From NCBI GenBank assembly GCA_032719365.1, contig CM064874.1, positions 31,420,716 to 31,484,715 on the forward strand: a DNA stretch of 64,000 nt, in the 5' to 3' direction. The stretch is from Prinsepia uniflora. Lineage: Eukaryota > Streptophyta > Magnoliopsida > Rosales > Rosaceae. A program made the translations under genes and the position numbers. Below, in pieces: positions 46,291-56,922 of this stretch (position 1 is the first letter of the stretch; each line of letters opens with the position of its first letter). The notes under the pieces are model-generated. The model was not told where the DNA came from. It was given only the letters and a program-made list of their open reading frames with translations, and searched no databases.

Positions 46291-47066
46291 TCACAAGCTC
46301 GAACTCCCACGACCAATTTTCAAACCATCACCCAGGGCTTCTCAATCGTCCATTCCCTTAGATTTTGATCCGTACAAACTTGTATGAGCTCAACAAACAT
46401 GTCCTTTTCATCAGAACCATCCCCAAACGTCTGAAATTCAAAAACCAAAGTCAACTTCAAAAATGGGTTTCGGGTTACCTGGGTTTCACGAGTTTCTGAC
46501 CACCTCACGACGGTTCCGCCGTCCTGCCCCTGTCCATGGCTGCCTCTCAGTCTTACCCTCTCGCTTTGTCTCCCTGTGGCCTCAAACAAAGAAATGGGGA
46601 TATGATTTTGGGTGGGTTCGGGTACGATGGATGAAATGGAGGTGGAAAATGGTTTGGTGCATGTATGTGTGATGGCCATTAATGGATGGGCGACACTTGT
46701 AACTCATCCATTGGTCCAGGCCAAGATATTTTGGGCCCCAATTTCAAATCCCAAAAGTCAACCATCTCGGTTTTCGTGCAACTGTGAATAGTTTCTAAAA
46801 TCTTCTGAAACCCTTAACTTTCCCGTAAGATGTCCAATTTTGATGTGCATCTTGTCTGCAGACTCGTATCGTCTCGATCTACTTAATAGTCCTCGGTCCA
46901 TGTGCATTGGACCTCTCAGGTCGAAAAGCTAACATTTTGCCCTTTCTAGGGGCAAAATCGTCATTTTACCCAAATCTTCCGCTAATCCTCGATTAGTCTT
47001 TAATTACTTCTTGATAATCCTTCATTAATCCTTAGTTAATTCGTAAATTCGGGATGGGTCCTTACA
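46291..47066 (-). mobile_element. Truncated long LTR N, U3 part
   Basis: The end is TTCGGGATGGGTCCTTACA at 47048-47066, with a worn U3 palindrome at 46684-46709. The rest of the LTR is absent to the left. It interrupts a hAT-type element whose right part resumes at 47067. Confidence 0.65.
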
Positions 47067-47262
47067 TTTGGTGTCTTTAGGTTTTTTCGGGTTATATTCG
47101 AACTTATGGGCAGACCGAGTTAGGCTTATCGGGTCCGGGCCTATTAGATTTGAACACTCTAAACCCAAATCCAGCTCACTAACTCTCGGGCCGGACTTTT
47201 GTCCACCGGGCCTATCGGGCCCCCATAAGCCCATGGACTTTTGGGCCAAATAGTGAGGGCTA
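47067..47262. mobile_element. hAT-type GGGCC-rich element, right part
   Basis: It matches 20740-20949 closely, including 'gggccggacttttgtccaccgggcc' words and the terminus TAGCCCTCACTATTTGGCC (reverse complement, 47244-47262). The left part is missing beyond LTR N, so no duplication can be checked. The 8 bp on the right are ATTGTGAC. Confidence 0.7.
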
Positions 47263-47508
47263 ATTGTGACCAAGAGTGGCAGTGGAGTAAGGGGGCCCAC
47301 ATCCTAACAATCACCTGAACGACTAGTGATGAAGCTTCTCTCGGCCTCCGGCCACTAGGACAACTCATTTTGGAATTTGGATGGGGACCATACTTGACAA
47401 ACTAGATCATCACCAAATTAAGTAATTAAGGACGGCACTCATTCCAAACCGTTAATTATGTGTGGGTTTGCCTTGAAATGGTAAAGTTGATTTGGACGGG
47501 CTGAGATT
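47263..47508. other. Intergenic, nothing recognised
   Basis: Short low-copy-looking spacer between the hAT-type fragment and the inverted-repeat transposon. Confidence 0.5.
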
Positions 47509-48768
47509 GGAGAATTTATCAAAAATGACAAAAATTTGCTCTGTAAATTAAAAATGTCACTTTTTAAAAAAACTTTCAATTATAGAAAAAAAAACCTACT
47601 CAAATGGACTAAAGTACCCTCGACAATAAAATAAAGAAAGAGGCTGAATAGTCCTGAACAAATTATAAACCCTAACTCAAAAAGAAAAAAGAAAAAAAAA
47701 AGAGAATATCAAGTCATGGATGGAAGGCACGCTACAGAAAAAAAAAAAAAAAAAAAAAAGTGTCCACAGTCGTGCGATTAAAACTAGTCAGCGCTGGTTA
47801 TTGCAGTTGTACTATACGATGCTGTTTTGTTCGTTTAAAAAATACATGGATGTTTTCGTGCTTGGAATTCTATGTTGTAAATGAACATGTGTTAGGCTTT
47901 GCTCAAAGGAATCTACTTTTAGTTCTTCAGATATCTTAATTCACGTGGTTTGGTAAAGTTTTTGGCTTCTGGGTACTTGGAGCAATGTTGTTTGATTTAA
48001 TTTCATAAATTTTCCTTGGAATTATTGTGAGTGTTGCCCTTGCCTTCATTAAAATGTGAGGATTGCCTTTCAGCGTTTCTCGTAGTTTTGAAATTCTAGT
48101 ATTGCCCTTGACGTTGTTTTGGAATTAAAGAATGCTTAATGGTTCAATATGGAAAATATAATCTATTGAAAGAGCGAGGCATATTTATCAGATTTTGTTA
48201 GGTAGATTTAGCCGTCTCTTGCTAGTTTGTGGGCAGGTTTTAACATGTTGGTTCATCAAGAACTATCACCATTGATAGCCCATCTTTGAAATCCTTTAGT
48301 AATCGGCATTGCAACATTGGGGCTGGTATAAAGCATGAACTATGATCTTGAAATTACATGTGAGAAACTTGAAGATATATGTAGCAATTAGTAGAGTAAA
48401 TCACATGTTTCCATTTAGTTGGATGTTGATGCTCCAAATCTTAAACATTTGGAGTGGATTGGGAGTGCAATTAATCACTAGCTAGGAAATATATCACTTT
48501 TAGAAAAATACTGACATTCATCTGACTTCTAAATATATCTTTTATAATAATTTTAAATCTTTTTAGTAATAAAATTGGAATTTTTTTTGGATCCAATAAT
48601 AGAATGGGGTTTTTGGCAAATTCACCTTATTAAAAAGATTTGTTAAAGTTTTGACTTATAAGGGTATTTGAGTCTATTTGAGTAGGTTTTTTGTTATAAT
48701 TTAAAGTTTTTTTTTAAAAAAGTGGCATTTTTGAATTTAAGAGCTAAAAATTATGTGATAAATTCTCC
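47509..48768. mobile_element. Long-terminal-inverted-repeat DNA transposon (MULE-like), 1.26 kb
   Basis: Both ends start GGAGAATTTATCA and stay alignable as inverted repeats for about 110-130 bp, including 'CCTACTCAAAT' and 'AAAATG(T/C)CACTTTTT' blocks. Long inverted repeats of this kind are typical of Mutator-like non-autonomous elements. Flanks share TGAGA (47502-47506 and 48769-48773) and then differ, so a 9-bp duplication is only partly supported. The interior (about 47640-48600) is non-repetitive and could be captured host DNA. I recognise no gene in it. A 20-plus A run lies at 47739-47759. Confidence 0.65.
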
Positions 48769-49361
48769 TGAGACAGAGACTGTAGATTATTATTATGGTT
48801 TATCATTGCCAATGGTTTCTTGCTCGAATTTCCTGCTGGTAGCACTAGCCGCCAGATTCTTCATGTTATCATCGTACACATAAAGGAGCTTATTGTGCCA
48901 CATCACATTCTTCCTCGCCAACATTACTACAAAGCTCAGCTCCGATAGAGCTCACCGTCTACGGATATTGAATTGTTGTAGTGGTAGTGATAGTAGCGGA
49001 TTTGTGTCTCTGTGTCGTGGAACGTCCTCCACGTCACATTCTCCGGTGAAGAAGGCGTTCTTTGCTTGAATCGCATACGTCTTGTCTCACCGGAATCCCG
49101 TTCTCGAGTCTCTAAACACTAGCTTCCATTTCCTGATGGCCCTGATCCAAATCAATTTCATTCATTTCAATATTTGAACTGTAGATACCATATGGGGAGG
49201 GAATGATTTGTATTGGTACTTGGATTAGTCAAGAGACTGAGGGGAATGTTGAAGGCAAAGCACATTGGACATTGGATTCTGCTCAATAGTGAATTGGGTA
49301 TAATCAGAAAATTCATAAAGAACCGATTTCAAAGTACTTCCATGCGGCAGATAGATATACT
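48769..49361. other. Intergenic, possible decayed gene fragment on the minus strand
   Basis: Balanced base composition at 48800-49140 and a minus-strand frame with few stops ('KWKLVFRDSRTGFR', 'KNAFFTGECDVEDVPRHRD') suggest an old coding fragment. I do not recognise a family. It may also be chance. Confidence 0.3.
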
Positions 49362-49538
49362 TAGCCCTCACTATTTGACCCAAAATGTCATGGGCTTGTG
49401 GGTACCTGCTAGACTCGTTAACAAAAAGCCCTACCCAGCCCGGTACGGGCTATGGGCCGGCCCGGCCCAAAAGTTGATGGGTTGGACTTGGGCTTAGGGT
49501 GTTCAACTCGATAAGCTCGAGCCCGATAAGGCCCGGTA
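49362..49538. mobile_element. hAT-type GGGCC-rich element, left part, cut by element A
   Basis: It starts TAGCCCTCACTATTTGACC and continues with GGCCC/GGGCC words as in the copy at 20198-20949 (reverse orientation). It ends at 49538 where element A inserted. The remainder would lie beyond the right edge of the window. The 8 bp before it are GATATACT. Confidence 0.7.
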
Positions 49539-51407
49539 TGACACGACCCATCCCAATCCCCCCGGGATTACCATGGAATGTGACGTGCTCCCGTCTGACA
49601 AGAGGCGTCAGACAAAGGATAACCGATTGCCATTGCCCAAACGGGCTTCCAGAGTGCGTAAGAATCGATGGAGGAGGTGTGCTGACAGGACCCGCCCCGA
49701 TCCCACAGGGACCACGAGGGGACGTGCCCTGCTCCCGTCTGACACCCAATAATTCATACCAATTTTAACCTCAAAACATTTAAATGCATAAATAACCAAA
49801 TTAAAGTCATACATCAAATCCGAATTAAACGAATGTCAGACAAGGGATGTGTAACGACCCGTCTCGGAATTCGGGATTAGAATACTAACTAATCATGACT
49901 AGCGGGGTTAATCGGTGATTAGTTGGGAGAATTCGGACGAACGGTGCAAAATGACCGTTTTGCCCCTAGTCGTGGGCAAAACGTTGACTTTTTATTCGGA
50001 CGGTCAAATGGACTTTGACTAGTGACCGTGACGTAGTTGGGACGTCACGAGATCATAGACAGGTGGCACGTTCGATTCCGACGTTCGTGGTGAAAGTTAT
50101 GACGTCCGGAAGTCCAGGGGCATTTCCGTAATTTGGACGAATAAGAGGAAAATGTTGACTTTTTGATCGGGAGGTCCGATGGCCGAGGGCCAAGGACCGT
50201 TAGGAAGGTCTCGATGCCCCGAGTACAACGACTGGCGGCACGCATGAAACGGACATCGGGTGACCAAGTTACGGGTCACGGATGGCGAGGGGCATTTTGG
50301 AAATTATTGAACTGAGGGCAAAATGGTAATTTTAGCCTTGTTTTTGGGGACAGCCGTGGGACGGCCTTGCACGGGCGGTTTCTCCTCAGGAAAACAGAGC
50401 ATGGGCGGGGGAGAATTGTTTAGTCTGCCCAAGGATTTGTTGAATTCTTTTTACCTGATAATGGCTGAGTGGGAGAGTTGTTTAAGGACTTTGAGGTAGT
50501 GGCATGGGCTGGTGCAAACCCAGTGCACGGGGAGGATTAAACCATGACATTTTGGGCGGTGCGGGAAACCCTGTGTGCAGTGAGACCAGAATGTCTTCCC
50601 ACGGGTGTTGGCATCGTGTGCGATCATCAGAGTATGTGGGGGTGCTGGTACTCGGGTCTGAGAGTGCACATTTGTGGGCTGGTGTATTCAAACTGTGCGG
50701 GTGTCTCTGAGGGAAAAACAGAGTGTGAGTGATGGCTGGCCATTTTTCTACGAGAGCAACCCGGGTGCGAGTTTGAGGCAGGGTGAGAGAGTGATTGTAG
50801 TCGAATGTGTTGGGTATGTGGGGATGCAGTGTATTGAACGAGTGGAACTGCACCCAGAAACCCGAAGCTCGTGTTTGGAAAATTCAAACTCGAATCCGAA
50901 ATGTGGGTCGACCCCTGGCAAATTAAGGCCTCATTTGGCCTCCTGGGGTTAAGTCGAGTCGATCCAGATCAGGGGGTCGAAGCTTTAAGCTCTGGGAAGG
51001 CTTGGACAGTCACGGCGGAATTCAGAGAAGTTGAGGTTGAGGTCGTGTAAGTGGGGGAGTTAGAAGACACAATTGAGATTGGAAGCCAGCTTAGATTGAT
51101 CAGACGAAACTGTTGGCTGGATCAATTGATCGAAATCGGACGGCAATGATGGAATTCGATGAAGGAGCAGTACGCGGTGTCCTTCGATGTTCGTAGTCGA
51201 GTCGTCTGATTTTAGGTATGTGACTGTAAAATTAATGTCCCAGAACTGTAATTAAACTTGTAACGAAGGTGTTCGAATGCTCAATTGAAAGACTTAGGGT
51301 TGATTTGGCAGTGAACTAAACGGGTCATCAGGCGGGTTGAACGGCCCGTTTAACCGAGAGTCGGGTGAAGATGGTGACCGTTGGGGTTACTGTAGCAGGC
51401 ACGTGAG

Positions 51408-51450
51408 TGTCACGCGCAGCCGCTTGCGGCGGCGCGTGACGGCGCGTGGG
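51408..51450 (+). other. GC-rich hairpin conserved in several LTRs
   Basis: CACGCGC and GCGCGTG arms flank an inner GCCGC / GCGGC stem with a TT loop. Equivalent blocks occur at 24497-24541 (G), about 35640-35690 (I) and about 57445-57495 (A). It precedes a conserved 'TGTAACGAACATTTT' block by roughly 50-60 bp. Confidence 0.65.
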
Positions 51451-52558
51451 GTCGATTTTCAAGGTGAGTTCAACACGACTTTTATCCTATACAATGTAAC
51501 GAACATTTTAACGTTGGTTTCGGATTTATCGGACACCGTTTCGATGTTATTCCGAAGGTCCAAAGATTTATGTTACGTTTGTAATTAACGATTAATTCCC
51601 GGAAAATTAGGGGAAATTAGTATGTTGTTAATTGACACCTTAATGACCTGGGGATGTGTTTTCGGGCAGGATTCGGGTTTTTGGAAAATGTCGGAAATAA
51701 CGGAACCGCGTGCGGCGCGAAACCGAGTCCTATTGGACAGTGTGTGAGTGGACGTTGCTTTCTAAATTTAATGCATGCATAAAATATATCTATGATTTTA
51801 TGATTATGATTATAAGTTGTGATTGATTTCGATTCCCGTATTTATACGTATTTTACTATACATGGGAAAATTCCACGTATTTCGAGACTACGGTCCCTCG
51901 TATGCTTAATGATGGTTTAATGGAAGAAGTTATATGAAATGGGTGTAAAATGATTTAAAAAGGTTGTTTATGATTTGCGAATGTGACTTACGATTTTGAC
52001 ACGTTTTACGAGATTTTGAGTTATGGTGATTTGATCACTGTTGATGTTTGAATTGGGGAATTTAAATGAGACTTGTGATTTTGAGGATTTTTAAATGAGG
52101 GTTTTGAGTATGTTTTGCTTGGATCGCGATTTTGGTAATTATGATTGTGGTTCGGATGTTTTGATACTGAGATTTAAGAGATGAAGTGATTTCAAGGAAT
52201 TAAAATGGATTTTGGAAAATACGATTTCGGGCTTGATGCTCGGGGCATAAAAGTAATTTTAACGAACGAGATTACGGTTTTCGGAAATTTTAAAGTGGAT
52301 TCTTGGTTTGGGTTCGGGATGATGCTTCCGGATGCCGGCTTACGGAATCATTATTGCGAATTCGAATTCGGGAATGAAAAAGGATTTAATAAAGTGATTT
52401 GGTCTGATTTTGCATGCCCCGTGTTTCATGATAATTTGATTATGTTGGTAAAGTCTGATTTGGGTAAAATGAATGTGGAAATTCGGACCATGGGTCTTGT
52501 TGTGAAAAATATGATTTTGGGGATGGATCCCACGTTGTCGTGATTGATAAACTGTTTT

Positions 52559-52849
52559 GGGGTTTAAAGACCCGTTGAAATCTGCTTTGGGTTTAAAGAC
52601 CCGTTGTTGTGTTTGAAAACTGTTTTGGGTTTAAAAACCCGGTGCTATTGCTGGAGCACGTTTTGAGTTTAAAGACTCGGTTAATTGATGACGGGGGAGG
52701 GCCCTTAATGAGTTTAAAGACTCGTGAGTTTAAAGACTCGGTTACTGTGATACCCCCGAGGCCTATTGATTATGTTTTGAGTTTAAAGACTCGTTGATAT
52801 CCCGGGAAGGCCTGTTTATGCGCATGGTTTTGAGTTTAAAGACTCGGGC
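52559..52849 (+). repeat. Near-palindrome array GAGTTTAAAGACTC / GGGTTTAAAGACCC (LTR C)
   Basis: Eight or more copies occur at irregular 25-70 bp spacing, with matched A-T or G-C exchanges at the second stem pair. The array is the same as in LTR E and lies in the same place between the bracket motifs. Confidence 0.85.
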
Positions 52850-53764
52850 GCACTTGATATCCAGTAAAATGATTGACTTGTGATTTAGTGATGATTTCTG
52901 ATGTTTCAGTTGAGTTGGGCAGTGGCCCGATATATGGTTGTTGGTTTGGGATCATGTTGTGCATTTGGTTTGATTCGTGGTTTTGGGCTGCGGCCTGGCG
53001 ATTACGATTTCGGGCTAAGACCCGATGGTTGAGAAAGGAAAAATGATTTTGAGATTCATACGAGTTTCTCTTATGTTGAAATTCGATACACAATTTTTCT
53101 TATGTGGAAAATGTTAACCGATTGCGAAATGACTTTTGTATGCATGCATTGGTTTTTACGCGGAGGGTAAAAACGTTTGTTGTAAATGTTTTGCTAAACT
53201 GATTTATTTTTGTCCACTCACACCCTTTTGGTTTTATTGACCCTCCAGGTCGTTGCGCGTTGTTCGAGGCTGTACGAGGGGCGGAGGCATGAGTAAGTAC
53301 GTGTGGCTATCCCTGGTTTGGCAAGTACTGAGGGTAACTTGGGATTTTCAGTCATCTTGCCAGACGGGATCAGGACCGGGCACGGTTATCGATGCCCCTT
53401 TCGGGGGCGGTCCTGACAGGATGAAATCCAAAATTACAAATTTGCGAGCACGACTCTAAAGTAAACCTGCGGGTACACCGCCCAGCAGGGGTTCAGGTAC
53501 GCAGAAGTAGATCTATGCCTCAGCCTCAGGTTCCTCCTCTACCTCAGTATCACGACCTGGAGGGGTTACCAAAAACATTAAGGGTGAGTGGACCGAACTC
53601 ATGTTTATAAAACCATTTGATAAGTAAAACATATAATTTACCCCTCTGTTTTCCAAACATGCATGCATCATTATTTAAAATCATAAACCATATAATATGA
53701 ACCATAAGGCATGTAATAAAACCATAAGTATAATTTTAGTTGCTGCACTATACACTCCAATCCC

Positions 53765-53922
53765 GACATCCCTGATGTCTGACGTCCCTGACGTCAATAA
53801 GGTCACAATCACAAGGCTACGCGTGCCACTCGGGTCTCAATTTCCGAGTTCAATCCCCGAACCCCGTTCGGGTACAGCATCCCTGATGCTTAGCGTCATA
53901 GACGCTAGACGTTCTAGACGTC
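53765..53922 (-). repeat. 6-3-6 hairpin series (LTR B)
   Basis: Hairpins with 6-bp stems and 3-nt loops: GACATC/GATGTC 53765-53779, GACGTC/GACGTC 53781-53795, AGCATC/GATGCT 53876-53890, AGCGTC/GACGCT 53892-53906, GACGTT/GACGTC 53908-53922. Neighbours repeat at a 16-nt period with a single T spacer. Confidence 0.88.
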
Positions 53923-54540
53923 CGTGACCTCTCCGGGGTACCTCATCCGGAGGAGACAATATAATATGGAAGGATCTATACAGTGCAGTACCAAATACAT
54001 TTTATTGATATCCACATGCAAGGTATATATATACCTAGATAAAATCTGAATCAATCATTAAGTTTCATCAAACGGGTCTCAAGCCCAAATACCGTGAAAC
54101 GTGCCATAACCATATTTTCCATATCATCAAAACCATCATTGTTTTTAGCATGTGAATAAGTATAATAAACCAGAAAACATTTATGCACGCAAGGGTTTAA
54201 GAAAATGGCCCACTCACAGTACAGTCCTGCTGAAAACCGAGCGTTTACCCTCGATCTGGTACAATTACAAAATTCCTGTCACATCCAAAGTATACGTAAG
54301 GGTAAATACAAACCCCTAACATTAAACCATGAAACCCTAGACCGAAACCGGTACGGAAAAGCCGCCCGAACGCACTTTCCAAGGCAAAAACTCTCATTTT
54401 GACCAACTTAATGATCTCCGATCGACCCGAAACCACCGCCATTGGATCCGGATCGTCGAAACCTAAAGAATGGTGGTGGTCCCACCAAAATTACTGTTCA
54501 CACGCGCCTGGTCAACCCTCTGGTCAACGGTGCTACAGTA

Positions 54541-54685
54541 CTGCTGACGTCAGCATGACGTCATCACTGACAGTGACAGAGGACACGTGTCAGCAGTCCA
54601 TTGGTCCCTGGTCTGACTGAATTCTGACATGATGACGTCATCATGATGTCACTGCTGACGTCAGCATGATGACGTCATCAGCTAC
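54541..54685 (-). promoter_or_regulatory. TGACGTCA cluster in U3 of LTR B
   Basis: Five ACGTCA-type cores, most inside the palindrome TGACGTCA, plus one ACACGTGT lie within about 145 bp. TGACGTCA is a known bZIP (C-box/as-1-like) target. Activity is not shown by sequence. Confidence 0.55.
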
Positions 54686-56318
54686 AGTAACCAGGTCTGA
54701 GAACCGGGTCACCGCAGACCCACGGTTCGACCCGATCAGTTCTCACCAACCCGACCACCATTTCTGATGGGATTTGTTCCTATGAACTCGTCACAAAGTG
54801 TTCTATGGTTCTATGGACTCAAAACTAGTTTCTAGGTTCAAAAATCTACCTGAAAATCGACAAGAACCCGGCTGCCGGCTCTGGTTCGTCTTCTCCGGCG
54901 AGTCGTCAAGCTTCCAGCCGCGAACCTTGGTTTAAAATGGTCGTCTGGGTCCCTTAAGTGTGTCTTAGAAGCAACCAAACAAAATCAACGTCAAAAACGG
55001 TCGTTTCGAAGAAGGGAAGAAAATCGGGTCTCTCGGGTTTTTCAACCTACCGTCGCCGTGTCACCGCCGTACGTCGTCCAGTCCAGCTCAGGGTCGTCCT
55101 ACCGTCACAGTGAACCCAACCGTACGTTGGTTCGAGTCCCAGAGTGAAGGTTTGGATGGTTAGGTGACTTGGGCTGTTCGGTTTTCCTTCTCGGGTCTGG
55201 GAGGATTTCCGGCCGTGCAGGTGGCTGTGGGGTGGTGGCCGGCGTCTGGGGGTGGCAGTTGGCCGCCTGGTGTTGCCGTGAGGGTGAGGTTGAGAGGTGA
55301 GGTGCTGGTGTGTTTGTTCGAAGGGGTAGCCGTGCACACGGTTTGGGAGAATGAAATGTGAGAGTGAAAAATCTGAGAATTAATAAACAGATTGGCTGGA
55401 TGGAATGAAGGGCTGAGATTCAATCTCAGCATAGGATCAATGGTGAGGATTTGAGGAGAGGAAATCAATTGTTTAATCCAATGGCCAACAGAGATCCTTG
55501 TTTTAGGGAGTGTGGGGATGAGTGACACTTGTCACTCATCCAAGGGTCCAGATTGATTTGATTAATGTAATCAGATTCCATTAATAAAATATTATTTTAA
55601 TTCGGTCCTCGGTTGGTTCGGTTAAATGCGAAAATACTTCCGTGACCATAACTTCCTCGTACGAAGTCCGATTTCGGCGTGCCGCCTGTCTACGGACTCA
55701 GGACGTCGAGACCTACCCAACGGTCCTTGAGTCAAGTGAAAATTAGTTTCCAAGAGAAAAGTCAACATTTTCACCCTAACCGTCCAAATTACGGTAAAGC
55801 CCCTGAACTTCCGATAGTCATAACTTTTTCCCTGATCGTCCGAAATGGACGTGCCACCTGTCTATGAACTCGTGACGTCCCGAACTACGTCACGGTCATA
55901 GGTCAAAGTCCATTTAATTTATAAATCAAAAAGTCAACAATTGACCACACCCATCACAAGGGTAAAAGCGTCAATTCAGACATTAACTTACAATATTAAA
56001 ATCCTCGAATTTCCGGGGTGTTACATGTGCGATGCTCAAGTCTCTGCTGCAGTCGTATCCGGAATCAACCTGAAGGGCATTAAAAAAAAAAGCTGTGAGT
56101 GGACGAAAATAAACAAGTCTGTTAAAAAACATTTATAAGACATTTATGCCCCTCAGTAAAATCATATGCATGCACCAAAAACCAATAATCCCATATTTAT
56201 TTAGAAATAACCATTAGGGCCTTATCCCGGAAACCAAAGCATAGTTTCAAATTCCAAAAGTCAATCCAAGAGTTATTTCATCAATCCAGTAATATTCATT
56301 TATTAGTTTTCCATCTCC

Positions 56319-56454
56319 GGCATCCCCGATGCCTAGCGTCCTAGACGCTTGACGTTCCAGACGTCATATCTCACGGTATTAAGCAACGCGTGCTGCCCGG
56401 GGTCTCACCGGGTCCATATCTCTGACATCCCCGATGTCTGACGTCCATGACGTC
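56319..56454 (-). repeat. 6-3-6 hairpin series (3' LTR of element A)
   Basis: GGCATC/GATGCC 56319-56333, AGCGTC/GACGCT 56335-56349, GACGTT/GACGTC 56351-56365, GACATC/GATGTC 56424-56438, GACGTC/GACGTC 56440-56454. Loops are CCC, CTA, CCA, CCC and CAT. The matching series in the 5' LTR lies at 63023-63158. Confidence 0.88.
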
Positions 56455-56747
56455 CAGCAATCCTGCTCCTAGATCACTATACGGTCTGGTAGCTCCGTAC
56501 AACGAGCCCTCGCAGGCAATGCACCATGACTTCTTCAGTGTCCCCGACACGTGGAGGAGACCAGGATATAAATATCCTCATATCGAGATGGTTTTATGGA
56601 AGACATTTTATTATTCATTTCCAAATATCACAAGGGCCCTGCCCCGAATTTCCATAAAACCGTCATAAGTCCAAATAGTTGAATCAAATCCGAAATAGTT
56701 TATTTAATTCCATTTTAGGGTCCCCGACCCGAAATCACATATATAAG

Positions 56748-56922
56748 TCAACTGGGCCCCTGGCCCGATTTCATAAGTCAACTGGACCCCTGGCCCGATT
56801 TCATAATTCAATTGGGCCCCTGGCCCGATTTCATAATTCAATTGGGCCCCTGGCCCGATTAACAAGTTAACTGGGCCCCTGGCCCGATTCAACAAATTAA
56901 CTGGGCCCCTGGCCCGATTTTA
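56748..56922 (-). repeat. 30-bp GGGCCCCTGGCCC minisatellite, six units
   Basis: Units read 'caactgggcccctggcccga' plus about ten A/T-rich bases. In sense each unit has a GGGCC AGG GGCCC stem-loop. The other LTR of A has five units at 63453-63594, so one unit was gained or lost since insertion. Confidence 0.88.

Larger units (their letters stand above)
49850..53418 (+). mobile_element. Solo LTR C, 3.57 kb, nested in LTR B
   Basis: It starts TGTAACGACCCGTCTC and ends GGGCGGTCCTGACA. GGATG duplications at 49845-49849 and 53419-53423 are perfect. Landmarks: GC hairpin 51408-51450, TGTGAGTGGAC 51743-51753, near-palindrome array 52559-52849, GTCCACTCACA 53212-53222, and a long U5 stem GTTTGGCAAG / CTTGCCAGAC at 53316-53365. 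It lacks the U3 palindrome found in most relatives. The open frames in it have no family motif. Confidence 0.93.
49683..56025 (-). mobile_element. Solo LTR B, about 2.77 kb, containing LTR C
   Basis: It begins TGACAGGACCCGCCCC and ends TTTCCGGGGTGTTACA. TGTGC duplications at 49678-49682 and 56026-56030 are perfect, and the other LTR of A has an intact, uninterrupted site at 62729-62733. Landmarks: U5 stem-loop with a long loop now split around LTR C, brackets near 53584 and 54208, hairpin series 53765-53922, TGACGTCA cluster 54541-54685 and U3 palindrome 55516-55541. No internal region is present. Confidence 0.93.
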
